From NCBI RefSeq assembly GCF_017303295.1, contig NZ_JAFKOK010000006.1:1-64000 (forward strand): a stretch of 64,000 nucleotides of DNA. Direction: 5' to 3'. The notes under the pieces were generated by a model that saw only the letters and a list, made by a program, of their open reading frames with translations, was not told where the DNA came from and made no database searches. The stretch's first letter is position 1. Each line of letters begins with the position of its first letter. The DNA is from Rhodobacter sp. NTK016B. GTDB taxonomy: Bacteria; Pseudomonadota; Alphaproteobacteria; Rhodobacterales; Rhodobacteraceae. A program made the translations under genes and the position numbers. Positions 36,608 through 45,155 of this stretch are shown here, piece after piece.

Positions 36608-37612
36608 ATGAAACATCTCAAGACCCTCGTCCTTGTCACAGCCGTTGTCGCCGCGGGCGGCGGATTGTGGCTGTGGTGGGAACATGAACGCATTCACCCG
36701 TCCACCGACGACGCTTATCTCCGGGCCCATGTGCTGACCATCGCCCCGCAGGTCAGCGGCGCGATCGACAGGGTGGCGGTCGTGGAAAACCAGCATGTCG
36801 AGGCCGGCGATCTGTTGTTCGAAATCGACACCGCCGATCTGGAAGCGTCGGTACAGGCTGCGCAGGCCAGCTATGACGCCGCCCTTCAGCAGACCAACGC
36901 GGCGATCACCGACCTGTCTTCGGTCTCGGCACAGGTCGACAGCGCCCGCGCGGCGCTGACCGACGCGCAGAACGCTTATGACCGGACCGAGGCGCTGTTC
37001 AACCTCAACGACGTGTCTCAGGCCGCGCTGGATCAGGCCACGACGGCGCGCGATCAGGCGCAGGCCGCGTTGGACAATGCGCAATCCGCGCTGGCGGCGG
37101 CGCGTGAGCGGGCCGGAACGCCCGGACGCGACAATCCCGCCGTACGCGCGGCCGAGGCGCAGCTGACGCTGGCGCAGATCAACCTTGCGCGCGCGCAGGT
37201 GACGGCGCCGGTTTCGGGCTGGGTCGCCAATCTCGACCTGCGGCCCGGCGCGCTGGTGGCGCCGAACATGCCGCTCTTTTCGCTGGTCGAGGACGATGCG
37301 TGGTGGATCGACGCGAATTTCAAGGAAACCGACCTAGCGCGCCTGCGACCCGGTCAGCCGGTGACGATCGGCATCGACATGTATCCGGGCCTGACGCTTG
37401 ACGGCACGGTCCAGAGCCTCGGCGCGGGATCGGGCGCGGTCTTTTCGCTGCTGCCCCCGCAGAATGCCAGCGGCAACTGGGTCAAGGTCACGCAACGTTT
37501 CCCGGTCCGCATCACCCTCGATACCCGCCCCGATGATCCCGCAATGCAACTGCGCGTCGGTGCCAGTGCCAGCGTGACCGTCGACACGTCGGGACTGGAT
37601 GACGGGCAATGA
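36608..37612 (+). CDS. EmrA-type HlyD-family adaptor
   Basis: The 334-residue adaptor has an N-terminal membrane helix (LKTLVLVTAVVAAGGGLWLW), the lipoyl half-motifs (TDDAYLRAHVLTIAPQVSG and APVSGWVANLDLRPGALVAP), a long coiled-coil hairpin (about 75-185) and the C-terminal ENASGNW-like segment QNASGNWVKVTQRFPVRI, diagnostic of EmrA. It overlaps the MFS transporter gene (ATGA). Together they would form a drug or fatty-acid efflux pump with an outer-membrane channel encoded elsewhere. Confidence 0.9.
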   Translation: MKHLKTLVLVTAVVAAGGGLWLWWEHERIHPSTDDAYLRAHVLTIAPQVSGAIDRVAVVENQHVEAGDLLFEIDTADLEASVQAAQASYDAALQQTNAAITDLSSVSAQVDSARAALTDAQNAYDRTEALFNLNDVSQAALDQATTARDQAQAALDNAQSALAAARERAGTPGRDNPAVRAAEAQLTLAQINLARAQVTAPVSGWVANLDLRPGALVAPNMPLFSLVEDDAWWIDANFKETDLARLRPGQPVTIGIDMYPGLTLDGTVQSLGAGSGAVFSLLPPQNASGNWVKVTQRFPVRITLDTRPDDPAMQLRVGASASVTVDTSGLDDGQ

Positions 37613-39144
37613 CCGCCGCGGCTGCACCAGGCGACACGGCCAAGGCCGTGCGCTGGACCATCGTGCTGGCCGTGGTGCTGACGGCGGTGCTGGAAGTACT
37701 CGACAGCACAATCGTCAACGTGGCCCTGCCGCAGATTCAGGCCGCTTTCGGCATCACCAACGATCAGACGGTCTGGATTCTGACCAGCTATATCGTCGCC
37801 TCCGTCGTGGTCATGCCGCTGACCGGGTTCTTCGTGCGCAGAATCGGGCGGCGGCGGCTGATCATCACGGCGATTCTGGGCTTCGCCACCTTTTCGGCGC
37901 TGTGCGGCCTGTCATGGAGCGTCGAGGTCATGGTTGCCTGCCGCCTTGGTCAGGGCATCTTCGGCGCTTTCCTGATCCCGCTGTCGCAATCCATCCTGTT
38001 CGACAGCTTTCCCAAGGAAAAGCGCGGGCAGGCGATGGCGTTCTTCGGCCTCGGCGTCGTGGTGGCGCCGGTGCTGGGCCCGACGATCGGCGCGCTGCTG
38101 ACCGAGTATTTCTCGTGGCGCGCGGTGTTCTACGTCAACCTGCCCATCGCGGCCTTTGCGCTGATCATGATGTCGGGCGAGCTGAAATCCGAAGACACCA
38201 AGCGGATCAAGGTCGACTGGATCGGCCTTGCGCTGATGGTCGGGGCCATCGCGTCGCTGCAACTGATGCTGGATCTGGGCGAAACCCGCGACTGGTTCGC
38301 GTCGAAGCTGATTCAGGTCGCCGCGATCACGATGATCGCCTGCGCCGCGACCTTCGTCCTGCGCGGGCGCGGCAAACCCGACAATATCATCAACTTCTCG
38401 CTGTTTCGCGACCGCAGCTTTGCCGGCGCGAATGTCGCGATCATGGGCTTCGGCGTGGCGATGTTCGGCTCTATCGCGATCCTGCCGCTCTTCGTGCAGG
38501 GCCTTCTGGGCTATCCGGTGCTGGATGCGGGTTTTCTGTTCATCCCCCGCGGGGCGGCGGCGGGCTTTTCCATGGTACTGACCGGATCGGTTCTGGTCAC
38601 ACGGTTCGATCCGCGCAAGCTGCTGGTCGTGGGCCTGATCCTGACCGGGACGGGCAATATCCTGCTGGGCCTTCTGAACCTCAATGCCGGGTTCTGGGAT
38701 CTGGCGCTGCCCGGTGTCGTGTCGGGGTTTGGCATGGGGCTGTTCTTCGTGCCGATGTCGACCCTCGCCTTCCAGAATATCGGCTCGGAACAGCAAGACG
38801 AGGCGTCGGGTATCTATGGCGTGACCCGGTCGCTGGGGTCTTCGGTGGGCATCGCGCTGGTCGGCTGGCAGGTGGCCAGCCGGATGCAGTTTCACTACGC
38901 GACGCTGGCCTCGGGCATCACGCCGTTCGATGCGACGGCACGGGCATGGCTTGCACCGCTGAACCTTGATCCGTCTTCGGCCGAGGGGGCCGCCTACATC
39001 GCCGGGCAGGTGCAGCAACAGGCCAGCCTGCTGGCCTTTCAGGATGCGTTCTGGCTGACCGGGGTCGCGGCGTTCCTGATGCTGCCCGTGGTGCTGATCC
39101 TGCAACGCCCGAACCGTAACGCCGCCTCGGCCATGGCCCACTGA
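37609..39144 (+). CDS. EmrB-type DHA2 MFS multidrug transporter
   Basis: This 511-residue protein has 14 membrane helices. Motif C-like LDSTIVNVALPQIQAAFGI and PLTGFFVRRIGRRRLIITA, motif A-like GPTIGALLTEYFSWRAVFYV, are DHA2 features. It is coupled to EmrA-type adaptor upstream. The C terminus ends close to and convergent with cyoD. The substrate is unknown. Confidence 0.9.
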   Translation: MTAAAAPGDTAKAVRWTIVLAVVLTAVLEVLDSTIVNVALPQIQAAFGITNDQTVWILTSYIVASVVVMPLTGFFVRRIGRRRLIITAILGFATFSALCGLSWSVEVMVACRLGQGIFGAFLIPLSQSILFDSFPKEKRGQAMAFFGLGVVVAPVLGPTIGALLTEYFSWRAVFYVNLPIAAFALIMMSGELKSEDTKRIKVDWIGLALMVGAIASLQLMLDLGETRDWFASKLIQVAAITMIACAATFVLRGRGKPDNIINFSLFRDRSFAGANVAIMGFGVAMFGSIAILPLFVQGLLGYPVLDAGFLFIPRGAAAGFSMVLTGSVLVTRFDPRKLLVVGLILTGTGNILLGLLNLNAGFWDLALPGVVSGFGMGLFFVPMSTLAFQNIGSEQQDEASGIYGVTRSLGSSVGIALVGWQVASRMQFHYATLASGITPFDATARAWLAPLNLDPSSAEGAAYIAGQVQQQASLLAFQDAFWLTGVAAFLMLPVVLILQRPNRNAASAMAH

Positions 39145-39169
39145 GCGGGCTCAAGGGCCGAGGGGCGGC

Positions 39170-39475
39170 CTACATCCGGGTGGCGAGGTTGCCCATGATC
39201 CAGAGCGTGCCGAAGGCCATGATCGCCAGCAGCAGGACGGTGAACAGGATCAGTTGCAGATCCTCGCGTTTCTGACGCGACAGGTCGATATGCAGGAAGA
39301 ACCGCAGATGCACGACGATCTGCGCCACGGCGAGAACCGCAATCGTGATCGCCAGCGCCCTGCCCTGCATCAGCCCCCACGAAACCAGTCCGAAGGGAAC
39401 AAGCGTCAGCGTCAGGGCCAGCCCGAATCCAGCAAGATACAGGCGCGCTTCGCGGCGGTGGTCCGGATCGCTCAT
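39170..39475 (-). CDS. cyoD: Cytochrome bo3-type quinol oxidase subunit IV
   Basis: The 101-residue protein has three membrane helices and the subunit IV pattern, including VVHLRFFLHIDLSRQKRED. It is the last gene of cyoABCD. Its ATG at 39475 overlaps the cyoC stop. Subunit IV aids assembly of the binuclear centre. Confidence 0.9.
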   Translation of the reverse strand: MSDPDHRREARLYLAGFGLALTLTLVPFGLVSWGLMQGRALAITIAVLAVAQIVVHLRFFLHIDLSRQKREDLQLILFTVLLLAIMAFGTLWIMGNLATRM

Positions 39476-40101
39476 GGCATCAGCCCTCCGAGATAAACGA
39501 TGGAGAAGATCGCGACCCAGATCAGGTCGAGGAAGTGCCAGAACAGGCCAAGCCTGAGCAGCCGCGTCTTGACGACCGGTACCAGCCCCATCAGCGCCAT
39601 TTGCACCAGCATCACCATGATCCACAGACAGCCCACGGCCACGTGAAACCCGTGCAGCGGCACAAGGCCCCAGAAAGCCGACCAGAAGCCGCTGCGCTGA
39701 GGCACCGCGCCCACGTCGATCATGTGAGCGAAGTCGCGCAGTTCCAGCGTCAGAAAGCCAAGGCCCAGAAGCAGCGTCACGCCCAGCCAGCCCGCAATCG
39801 CCGCCCGGCCCCGTTCGTGCCGCATCGCCAGCGTCGAGAAGCCGAAGGTCAGGCTGCTGGTGAGCAGGATCATGGTCTGGGCAAAGATGCTGCGCAGGTC
39901 GAACGCCTCTGCCGGGCCGGGACCGCCCGCCATCCCCATCGGGTTGGCGACCGTGAGATACGAGGCAAAGACCAGCCCGAAGATCACCAGATCGCTCATC
40001 AGGAAGATCCAGAACCCGAAGACGATCGTTTCGGCGCCCACATGGGCCTCGCCGTGCCGCGCACCCAGATTGAGACCGGGATGGATGTTGGATGTGCTCA
40101 T
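39472..40101 (-). CDS. cyoC: Cytochrome bo3-type quinol oxidase subunit III
   Basis: Five membrane helices in 209 residues match the subunit III of haem-copper quinol oxidases. Typical segments are VFGFWIFLMSDLVIFGLVFA and VPLHGFHVAVGCLWIMVMLV. Start and stop overlap cyoB and cyoD, respectively, by ATGA. Confidence 0.92.
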   Translation of the reverse strand: MSTSNIHPGLNLGARHGEAHVGAETIVFGFWIFLMSDLVIFGLVFASYLTVANPMGMAGGPGPAEAFDLRSIFAQTMILLTSSLTFGFSTLAMRHERGRAAIAGWLGVTLLLGLGFLTLELRDFAHMIDVGAVPQRSGFWSAFWGLVPLHGFHVAVGCLWIMVMLVQMALMGLVPVVKTRLLRLGLFWHFLDLIWVAIFSIVYLGGLMP

Positions 40102-42191
40102 TGCGCGGCCTCGGATCCGATGGGTCGTTCCAGAACGGCACGGCCCAGATTGCGCGCATGCGTTTCCTCAAGCCGGTCCACCGCCGGGGCGGCTTTCACC
40201 TTGGCGAGCCACGCGCGATGCTCGGCGGCGATCTGGGCGGCGGGGATGACATGCGTGACGTTCAGCCGGAAGGTGCGCCCGATCAGCGCCAGCAGCATCA
40301 CCGCCAGCGACAGCACAGCCAGCCACCAGATCCAGAACACCAGAGCCAGCCCCAGCAGCGTGCCGAAGACGCAGACGATCATGCCGATGGCGGTGTTATT
40401 GGGCATCTCGATGTCTTCGTAGGCCTCGGGCTCGGCATAGGCGCGGCCGTCGGCCTTGGCCTCGGCGAAATCGTCGCGCGCCATGACCTGCGGCACCATG
40501 GCGAAATTGTAGGCGGGCGGCGGCGAGGGGATCGACCATTCCAGCGCCCGCCCGTTCCACGGATCGCCCAGCGGCGCGGCCAGTTGGGCCCGGTTGCGGA
40601 TGCTGACCCAAAGCTGGATCGCAAGGCAGGTCAGCGCCGACACGATCAACGCCGCGCCAAACAACGCCAGCCACAGCATCGGCTGAAACGACGGATCGCT
40701 GAACGACGCGGACCGGCGCGGCATCCCCTGCAGTCCCAGCCAGTAGAGCGGCAGGAAGGTAAAGGAGAACCCGACGATCCAGAGCAGCGCCGCCGCCCGG
40801 CCCCAGCCTTCGTGCAGGCGGAAGCCGAACGCCTTTGGGAACCAGTAGTGATAGCCCGCCAGCAGCCCGAACAGCACGCCGGGAATGATGACATTGTGGA
40901 AATGCGCCACCAGGAACAGGGTGTTGTGCACCTGATAGCTGATCACCGGGTTGGCCAGCATGACGCCGGTCAGCCCGCCGATCACAAACAGATAGAAGAA
41001 CCCAGTCGCATAAATCATCGGCACCGTCATGCGGACCCGCCCGCGAAAGATCGTGGCCATCCAGTTATAGACCTTGATCCCCGTCGGCACGGCGATGGCC
41101 ATCGAGGCGATGCCGAATGCCGCGTTGATATTGGCGCTTTGCCCCATGGTGAAGAAATGGTGCAGCCAGACGCAGAAGCTGAGGACGGCAATCGACATGG
41201 TGGCATAGACCATCGACATGTAGCCGTAGATCCGCTTGCCCGAGAAGGTCGAAATGACCTCGGAAAACATGCCATAGGCCGGGATGACCAGCAGATAGAC
41301 CTCAGGATGGCCGAACAGCCAGAACAGGTTGACGTAATTCATCATGTTCCCGCCGAGATCGTTCGTGAAGAAGTGGAACTCGAGATAACGGTCGGCGGCC
41401 AGCATCAGCGCGGCCACGGTCAGCGGCGGCAGCGCAAAGATCATGATGATCGAGGTGCAGATCACGGTCCAGCAGAAGATCGGCATGCGCAGGAAATGCA
41501 TCCCCGGCGCGCGCTCCTTGTAGATCGTGACGGCGAAATTGATGCCCGACAGCGTGGTGCCGATCCCGGCCAGCACGATGGACCAGATCCAGTAATCGGG
41601 CCCCGGCCCCGGCTGGAAATCCGCACCGGTATACGGTGGGTAATTGGCCCAGCCGCCGGTCGAGAACTTGCCCAGCACAAGGCTGATCATCACCAGCGCG
41701 GCGCCCGTCGCGGTCAGGCCTAGGCTGATCTGGTTCATCACCGGAAAGGCCATGTCCCGCGCGCCGATCTGCAGCGGCATCACATAATTGATCACCCCGG
41801 CGATGAAGGGCATCGCCACGAAGAAGATCATGATCGTGCCATGGGTGCTGAACAGCTCGGAAAAATGGTCCGGCGACAGGAACCCGCCATGCAGGCCGAA
41901 CGCCTGCTGGGTCCGCATCAGCGCCCCTTCGATCACGCCACGCGCCAGCATGATCAGTGCCAGCGCGCAATACATGATGCCGATCCGCTTGTGATCGACG
42001 CTGGTCAGCCAGTTGCGCCACAGCGGACCCCAGAGCCGGAACCACGTCAGCAACACCACCGTGACAAGCCCGCCGACGATCACCGCCATGGCGGCGCCCG
42101 CCGCGATCAGCTCGCTGAGATCGGGGTTTTCGAAAGCCCGCCACAGGGCCAGAGAGGACAGGCCGAGGCGGCCGAAAATCGCGTCGGTCAT
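40098..42191 (-). CDS. cyoB: Cytochrome bo3-type quinol oxidase subunit I
   Basis: This catalytic subunit reduces oxygen and pumps protons. The 697 residues hold about 14-15 membrane helices. FSTHGTIMIFF carries a haem histidine, FGHPEVYLLVIPAYG has the CuB histidine and cross-linked tyrosine, and LVAHFHNVIIPG carries the histidines of the haem pair near helix X. SVDHKRIGIMY is conserved at the N-terminal side. The glutamate of the D channel in GHPEVY is present. The protein is slightly longer than E. coli CyoB through a C-terminal extension. Confidence 0.95.
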   Translation of the reverse strand: MTDAIFGRLGLSSLALWRAFENPDLSELIAAGAAMAVIVGGLVTVVLLTWFRLWGPLWRNWLTSVDHKRIGIMYCALALIMLARGVIEGALMRTQQAFGLHGGFLSPDHFSELFSTHGTIMIFFVAMPFIAGVINYVMPLQIGARDMAFPVMNQISLGLTATGAALVMISLVLGKFSTGGWANYPPYTGADFQPGPGPDYWIWSIVLAGIGTTLSGINFAVTIYKERAPGMHFLRMPIFCWTVICTSIIMIFALPPLTVAALMLAADRYLEFHFFTNDLGGNMMNYVNLFWLFGHPEVYLLVIPAYGMFSEVISTFSGKRIYGYMSMVYATMSIAVLSFCVWLHHFFTMGQSANINAAFGIASMAIAVPTGIKVYNWMATIFRGRVRMTVPMIYATGFFYLFVIGGLTGVMLANPVISYQVHNTLFLVAHFHNVIIPGVLFGLLAGYHYWFPKAFGFRLHEGWGRAAALLWIVGFSFTFLPLYWLGLQGMPRRSASFSDPSFQPMLWLALFGAALIVSALTCLAIQLWVSIRNRAQLAAPLGDPWNGRALEWSIPSPPPAYNFAMVPQVMARDDFAEAKADGRAYAEPEAYEDIEMPNNTAIGMIVCVFGTLLGLALVFWIWWLAVLSLAVMLLALIGRTFRLNVTHVIPAAQIAAEHRAWLAKVKAAPAVDRLEETHARNLGRAVLERPIGSEAAQ

Positions 42192-43147
42192 TGGCTTTGC
42201 CCCCCTGTGGCAGCCTGCGGGTCATAGCCTGTCGCGCCGGGCTGGGCGGATGGCGGCACGGCGGTTCCGCGCGTGTAGCGGTGCAGGATGGTCCCGAAGA
42301 GATCGTCCTCGACCGATGAGAAATGCAGCACTCCCTCGGGCTGATCTTCGCCGCCCATCCGCTGCTGCGCCTGCACCCCGGTCGAGGCTTCGGCGACCAC
42401 GGCATAGCTGTCTGAGGTCAGCGCCTGACCGTCCGAGCGGACCTGCGCGACCCAAGTGTCGAACGCCTCGGGCGTCATGGCGATGGCGTTGAACCTCTGA
42501 TCCGGAAAACCGGTGCCGTTGAACTGCGTGTTCTCGCCTTCGAACTCGCCGGGCGCGTCGGCAAGGATGTGCAGCCGCGTGCGCATCCCCGGCATGGCAT
42601 AGATCTGTCCCGCCAGCGCCGAGATCAGAAAGGATTGCATCACCGTATCGGTCGTCAGGTCCAGCGCGACCGAGGTCTGCGCGGGGAAGGCCAGCTCATT
42701 GACCGTCGCGATGCCCAGATCGGGATAGATGAACAGCCATTTCCAGTCGAGGCCGACCACCTGAACCCGCAGAGGCGGATTATCGGACTCAATCGGCTTG
42801 AACGGGTCAAGCGCGTGGGTCGTGCGGTATAGCTGCACCGACAGGATCGTCACGATGACGAGCGGCACACCCCACATCAGGATTTCGAGCACCGACGACC
42901 TGTCCCAATCGGGCGTATAGCGCGCCTTGCCGTTGCGGTAGCGATAGCGCCACAGAAAGATCGGCACCAACACGAAGACCGGCAGGATCGCGATCAGCGT
43001 CCAGCCGAGGATCTTGAAAAGCTCAAGCCGTTGCGCCGCCGCGATCGGTCCGGCAGGCAACAGGAACGTGTCCCCTGTCCCGTTGCAGGCCGCCAAGGCA
43101 AGACAGCCCGCCAACAGCATGACTTTGGAAACGTGCCGAAATCTCAT
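42188..43147 (-). CDS. cyoA: Cytochrome bo3-type quinol oxidase subunit II
   Basis: CyoA is a lipoprotein: LLAGCLALAAC provides a lipobox with cysteine 21. Two membrane helices (about 43-68 and 86-108) lead to a periplasmic cupredoxin domain, where the CuA ligands CxxxC are missing, as expected for a quinol oxidase. VVGLDWKWLFIYPDLGIATV is the conserved aromatic stretch. The C terminus (about residues 285-319) is poor in order. The ATG at 43147 is first in a four-gene operon. The upstream 250 bases to 43400 hold nothing else I can name. Confidence 0.93.
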   Translation of the reverse strand: MRFRHVSKVMLLAGCLALAACNGTGDTFLLPAGPIAAAQRLELFKILGWTLIAILPVFVLVPIFLWRYRYRNGKARYTPDWDRSSVLEILMWGVPLVIVTILSVQLYRTTHALDPFKPIESDNPPLRVQVVGLDWKWLFIYPDLGIATVNELAFPAQTSVALDLTTDTVMQSFLISALAGQIYAMPGMRTRLHILADAPGEFEGENTQFNGTGFPDQRFNAIAMTPEAFDTWVAQVRSDGQALTSDSYAVVAEASTGVQAQQRMGGEDQPEGVLHFSSVEDDLFGTILHRYTRGTAVPPSAQPGATGYDPQAATGGQSQ

Positions 43148-43400
43148 CTCTGTTCGTCCTGCTGTCTTCCGCCTGTTGATCTTTCGGGGCGCGTTCGGGC
43201 GGCATGCCCGCCGTCCGGCCCCGACCGCGTCAGCCGCTGGACGAGTGTCGGATCGACGGCAAGACCCGGGGCGTCCGGTCCATAAAAACCGATACGATAG
43301 CCGATGACCAGTGTGATGAGCTGACCTCGCCGCAGAAGCGTTCTTGGCGATGCGGCAAATCCCGCCGCACCATGATTTCGAAGGCTTATCGACGCGCAAT

Positions 43401-43724
43401 TCACGGCGCGACATGAACGGCGAAACTGCCCAGCAGGACGAACAGTGCCATCACCAGCAACAGCAAAAAGACCTCGGCCGGGCCATCGTCATCGGGCAGC
43501 CGCTGCGCAATGTCGATCCGCTTGCGCACATGCCGCATCCGCAGCCAGGCAATCGTCACGACCGCGCCGCCCGCCGCGAACAGAAGATAGGTCGACCATT
43601 GCGGCACCGGGCGCTCGCCCAGCCGGGCCGCCGCAAGGCCGAAGCCGACGATGGCGACAGCGGTGCGCACCCATGCCAGAAACGTCCGCTCATTCGAGGC
43701 ATGGGTTTCGAAATTGACGATCAT
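43401..43724 (-). CDS. DUF202 (YidH-family) membrane protein
   Basis: The 107-residue protein has the DUF202 hallmark NERTFLAWVRTAVAIVGFGL and three membrane helices. The basic loop RMRHVRKRIDIAQ sits between helices 2 and 3. It lies downstream of the HdeD-like gene on the same strand, separated by 28 bases, so they probably share a promoter. Function unknown. Confidence 0.85.
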   Translation of the reverse strand: MIVNFETHASNERTFLAWVRTAVAIVGFGLAAARLGERPVPQWSTYLLFAAGGAVVTIAWLRMRHVRKRIDIAQRLPDDDGPAEVFLLLLVMALFVLLGSFAVHVAP

Positions 43725-43752
43725 CAGCGGCGTCCCCTCGCATCTTGCCGCG

Positions 43753-44313
43753 TCAGCGTAGCGCGCTTTGCCGACGGTCCAGCATCACAAGCGACAGCCC
43801 GGTCGACAGAAAATTCAAACCCATCATGAGGCCCAGCGTCCAGCTTGCGGTCCATGGCCAGCCGAACAGCACCACGACACCCGCCGCAAAGGAACACAGC
43901 CCACTGAACACCAGCCATCCCCAATTCGATACCTTCGCGCTGCTGCGCAACCCGAACAGGATCGACAGGATGCCTTCCATCAGGAACGACACCATCATCA
44001 GGACCGTCAGCGTGGCGATCCCTGCGAGCGGAAACAGAATGAACGCGACACCGACCACAAACAGAATACCGAAGCCCGCGAAGCCATAGCGCGATTCCGG
44101 TGCGGGCCGGATCGCCCACGAAAACCACAGGCCGGCGGCCCCCCAGACGGTCAGCATCCACGCGACGAGCAGCTCGGCCTCGAAGGTGGCAAGCGTCGGC
44201 AACAGGATGGCCAGCGCGCCGATCACGGCCAGAATGACTCCGACCAGTCTGAGATGTCTGAAACCCGCCCGATCCCCGACCGGGGGCATAGGTGAGGTTG
44301 GATAAGTCTGCAT
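43753..44313 (-). CDS. HdeD-family membrane protein
   Basis: Six hydrophobic helices in 186 residues follow the HdeD/DUF308 pattern, with paired helices such as VILAVIGALAILLPTLATFE and AELLVAWMLTVWGAAGLWFS. HdeD is linked to acid resistance in E. coli. The ATG at 44313 follows a GGGAGC site; earlier in-frame ATGs at 44328 and 44433 have less support. The motif at 44397 reads toward this gene. Confidence 0.8.
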   Translation of the reverse strand: MQTYPTSPMPPVGDRAGFRHLRLVGVILAVIGALAILLPTLATFEAELLVAWMLTVWGAAGLWFSWAIRPAPESRYGFAGFGILFVVGVAFILFPLAGIATLTVLMMVSFLMEGILSILFGLRSSAKVSNWGWLVFSGLCSFAAGVVVLFGWPWTASWTLGLMMGLNFLSTGLSLVMLDRRQSALR

Positions 44314-44396
44314 TGGAATAGCTCCCATGGGCCCGTGAGAGTCTGTCGGGCACAGCGGCACGCTAGGCGCGCGCCATCGCCCCTGTTTCGCGCGAA

Positions 44397-44413
44397 CCTT
44401 ACTTCCGTGCAAA
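44397..44413 (-). promoter_or_regulatory. Shared motif, degenerate copy between HdeD and response regulator
   Basis: On the minus strand TTTGCACGGAAGTAAGG resembles the sites at 31999 and 32751, sharing C-N-C-N-GA-N-GTAAGG with site 2. It ends 83 bases before the HdeD start and is about 65 bases before the response regulator on the other strand, allowing autoregulation. Confidence 0.35.
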
Positions 44414-44477
44414 GAAAGCTGTTTCGCTGGCACTGCGGGGGCGATTCTCGTTACATGACGGCAAGGAGACGCACCCG

Positions 44478-45155
44478 ATGAAAATCATGCTCGCGGAAGA
44501 CGACGCCAAAGTGGCCGACTACATCGTCGCCGGTCTTTCGGAACTCGGCCATTCCGTTGATCACGTTGCCGATGGCCGGGATGCGCTCAGCTATTGTCTG
44601 TACAATGACTGCGATCTGGCGATCCTCGACCGGATGCTGCCCGGCATGGACGGGCTGTCGGTCCTCAGGGCGCTCAGGGCGTCGAAAAAGTCCCTGCCCG
44701 TTCTGTTCCTGACCGCGCTGGGGCAGGTCGATGACCGCGTCGAAGGGCTGGCGGCGGGCAGCGACGATTACCTGACGAAACCGTTCCATTTCTCGGAGCT
44801 GGTGGCCCGCATCGACGCCATCGCCCGGCGCAGGACCGAAACGAGCGTCGACTCCACCCTGACCGTGCATGACCTGACGCTCGACCTGCTGGCACGCACC
44901 GCGACGCGTCAGGGTAAAATGATCGAATTGCACAACAAAGAGTTCAGCATCCTCGAGATCCTGATGCGCAATTCGGGCCGGGTGGTGACGCGCACCCTGC
45001 TTCTCGAACGGGTCTGGAACTTCAATTTCGAACCCAACACCACCGTGGTCGAAACGCATATGAGCCGGTTGCGCGCCAAGATCGACAAGCCGTACGACAC
45101 GCCGCTGATCCATACGATTCGCAATACCGGGTATTCGATGCATGGACCGCGGTGA
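44478..45155 (+). CDS. OmpR-family response regulator
   Basis: The 225-residue protein has a receiver domain with the acidic pair EDD near residue 7, phospho-acceptor aspartate in LAILDRMLPGMDG, threonine in LFLTALG and lysine in DYLTKPF. A winged-helix output domain follows (about 130-225; RVVTRTLLLERVWNFNF, TVVETHMSRLRAKID). It overlaps the sensor kinase gene by 14 bases. The promoter has a copy of the shared motif, so it may regulate itself and the sites at 32 kb. Confidence 0.92.
   Translation: MKIMLAEDDAKVADYIVAGLSELGHSVDHVADGRDALSYCLYNDCDLAILDRMLPGMDGLSVLRALRASKKSLPVLFLTALGQVDDRVEGLAAGSDDYLTKPFHFSELVARIDAIARRRTETSVDSTLTVHDLTLDLLARTATRQGKMIELHNKEFSILEILMRNSGRVVTRTLLLERVWNFNFEPNTTVVETHMSRLRAKIDKPYDTPLIHTIRNTGYSMHGPR

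Noticed and set aside
40092-41723. A 543-residue plus-strand frame opposite cyoB
   Set aside because: It is an antisense shadow of cyoB with arginine/histidine/glutamine-rich composition and no domain.
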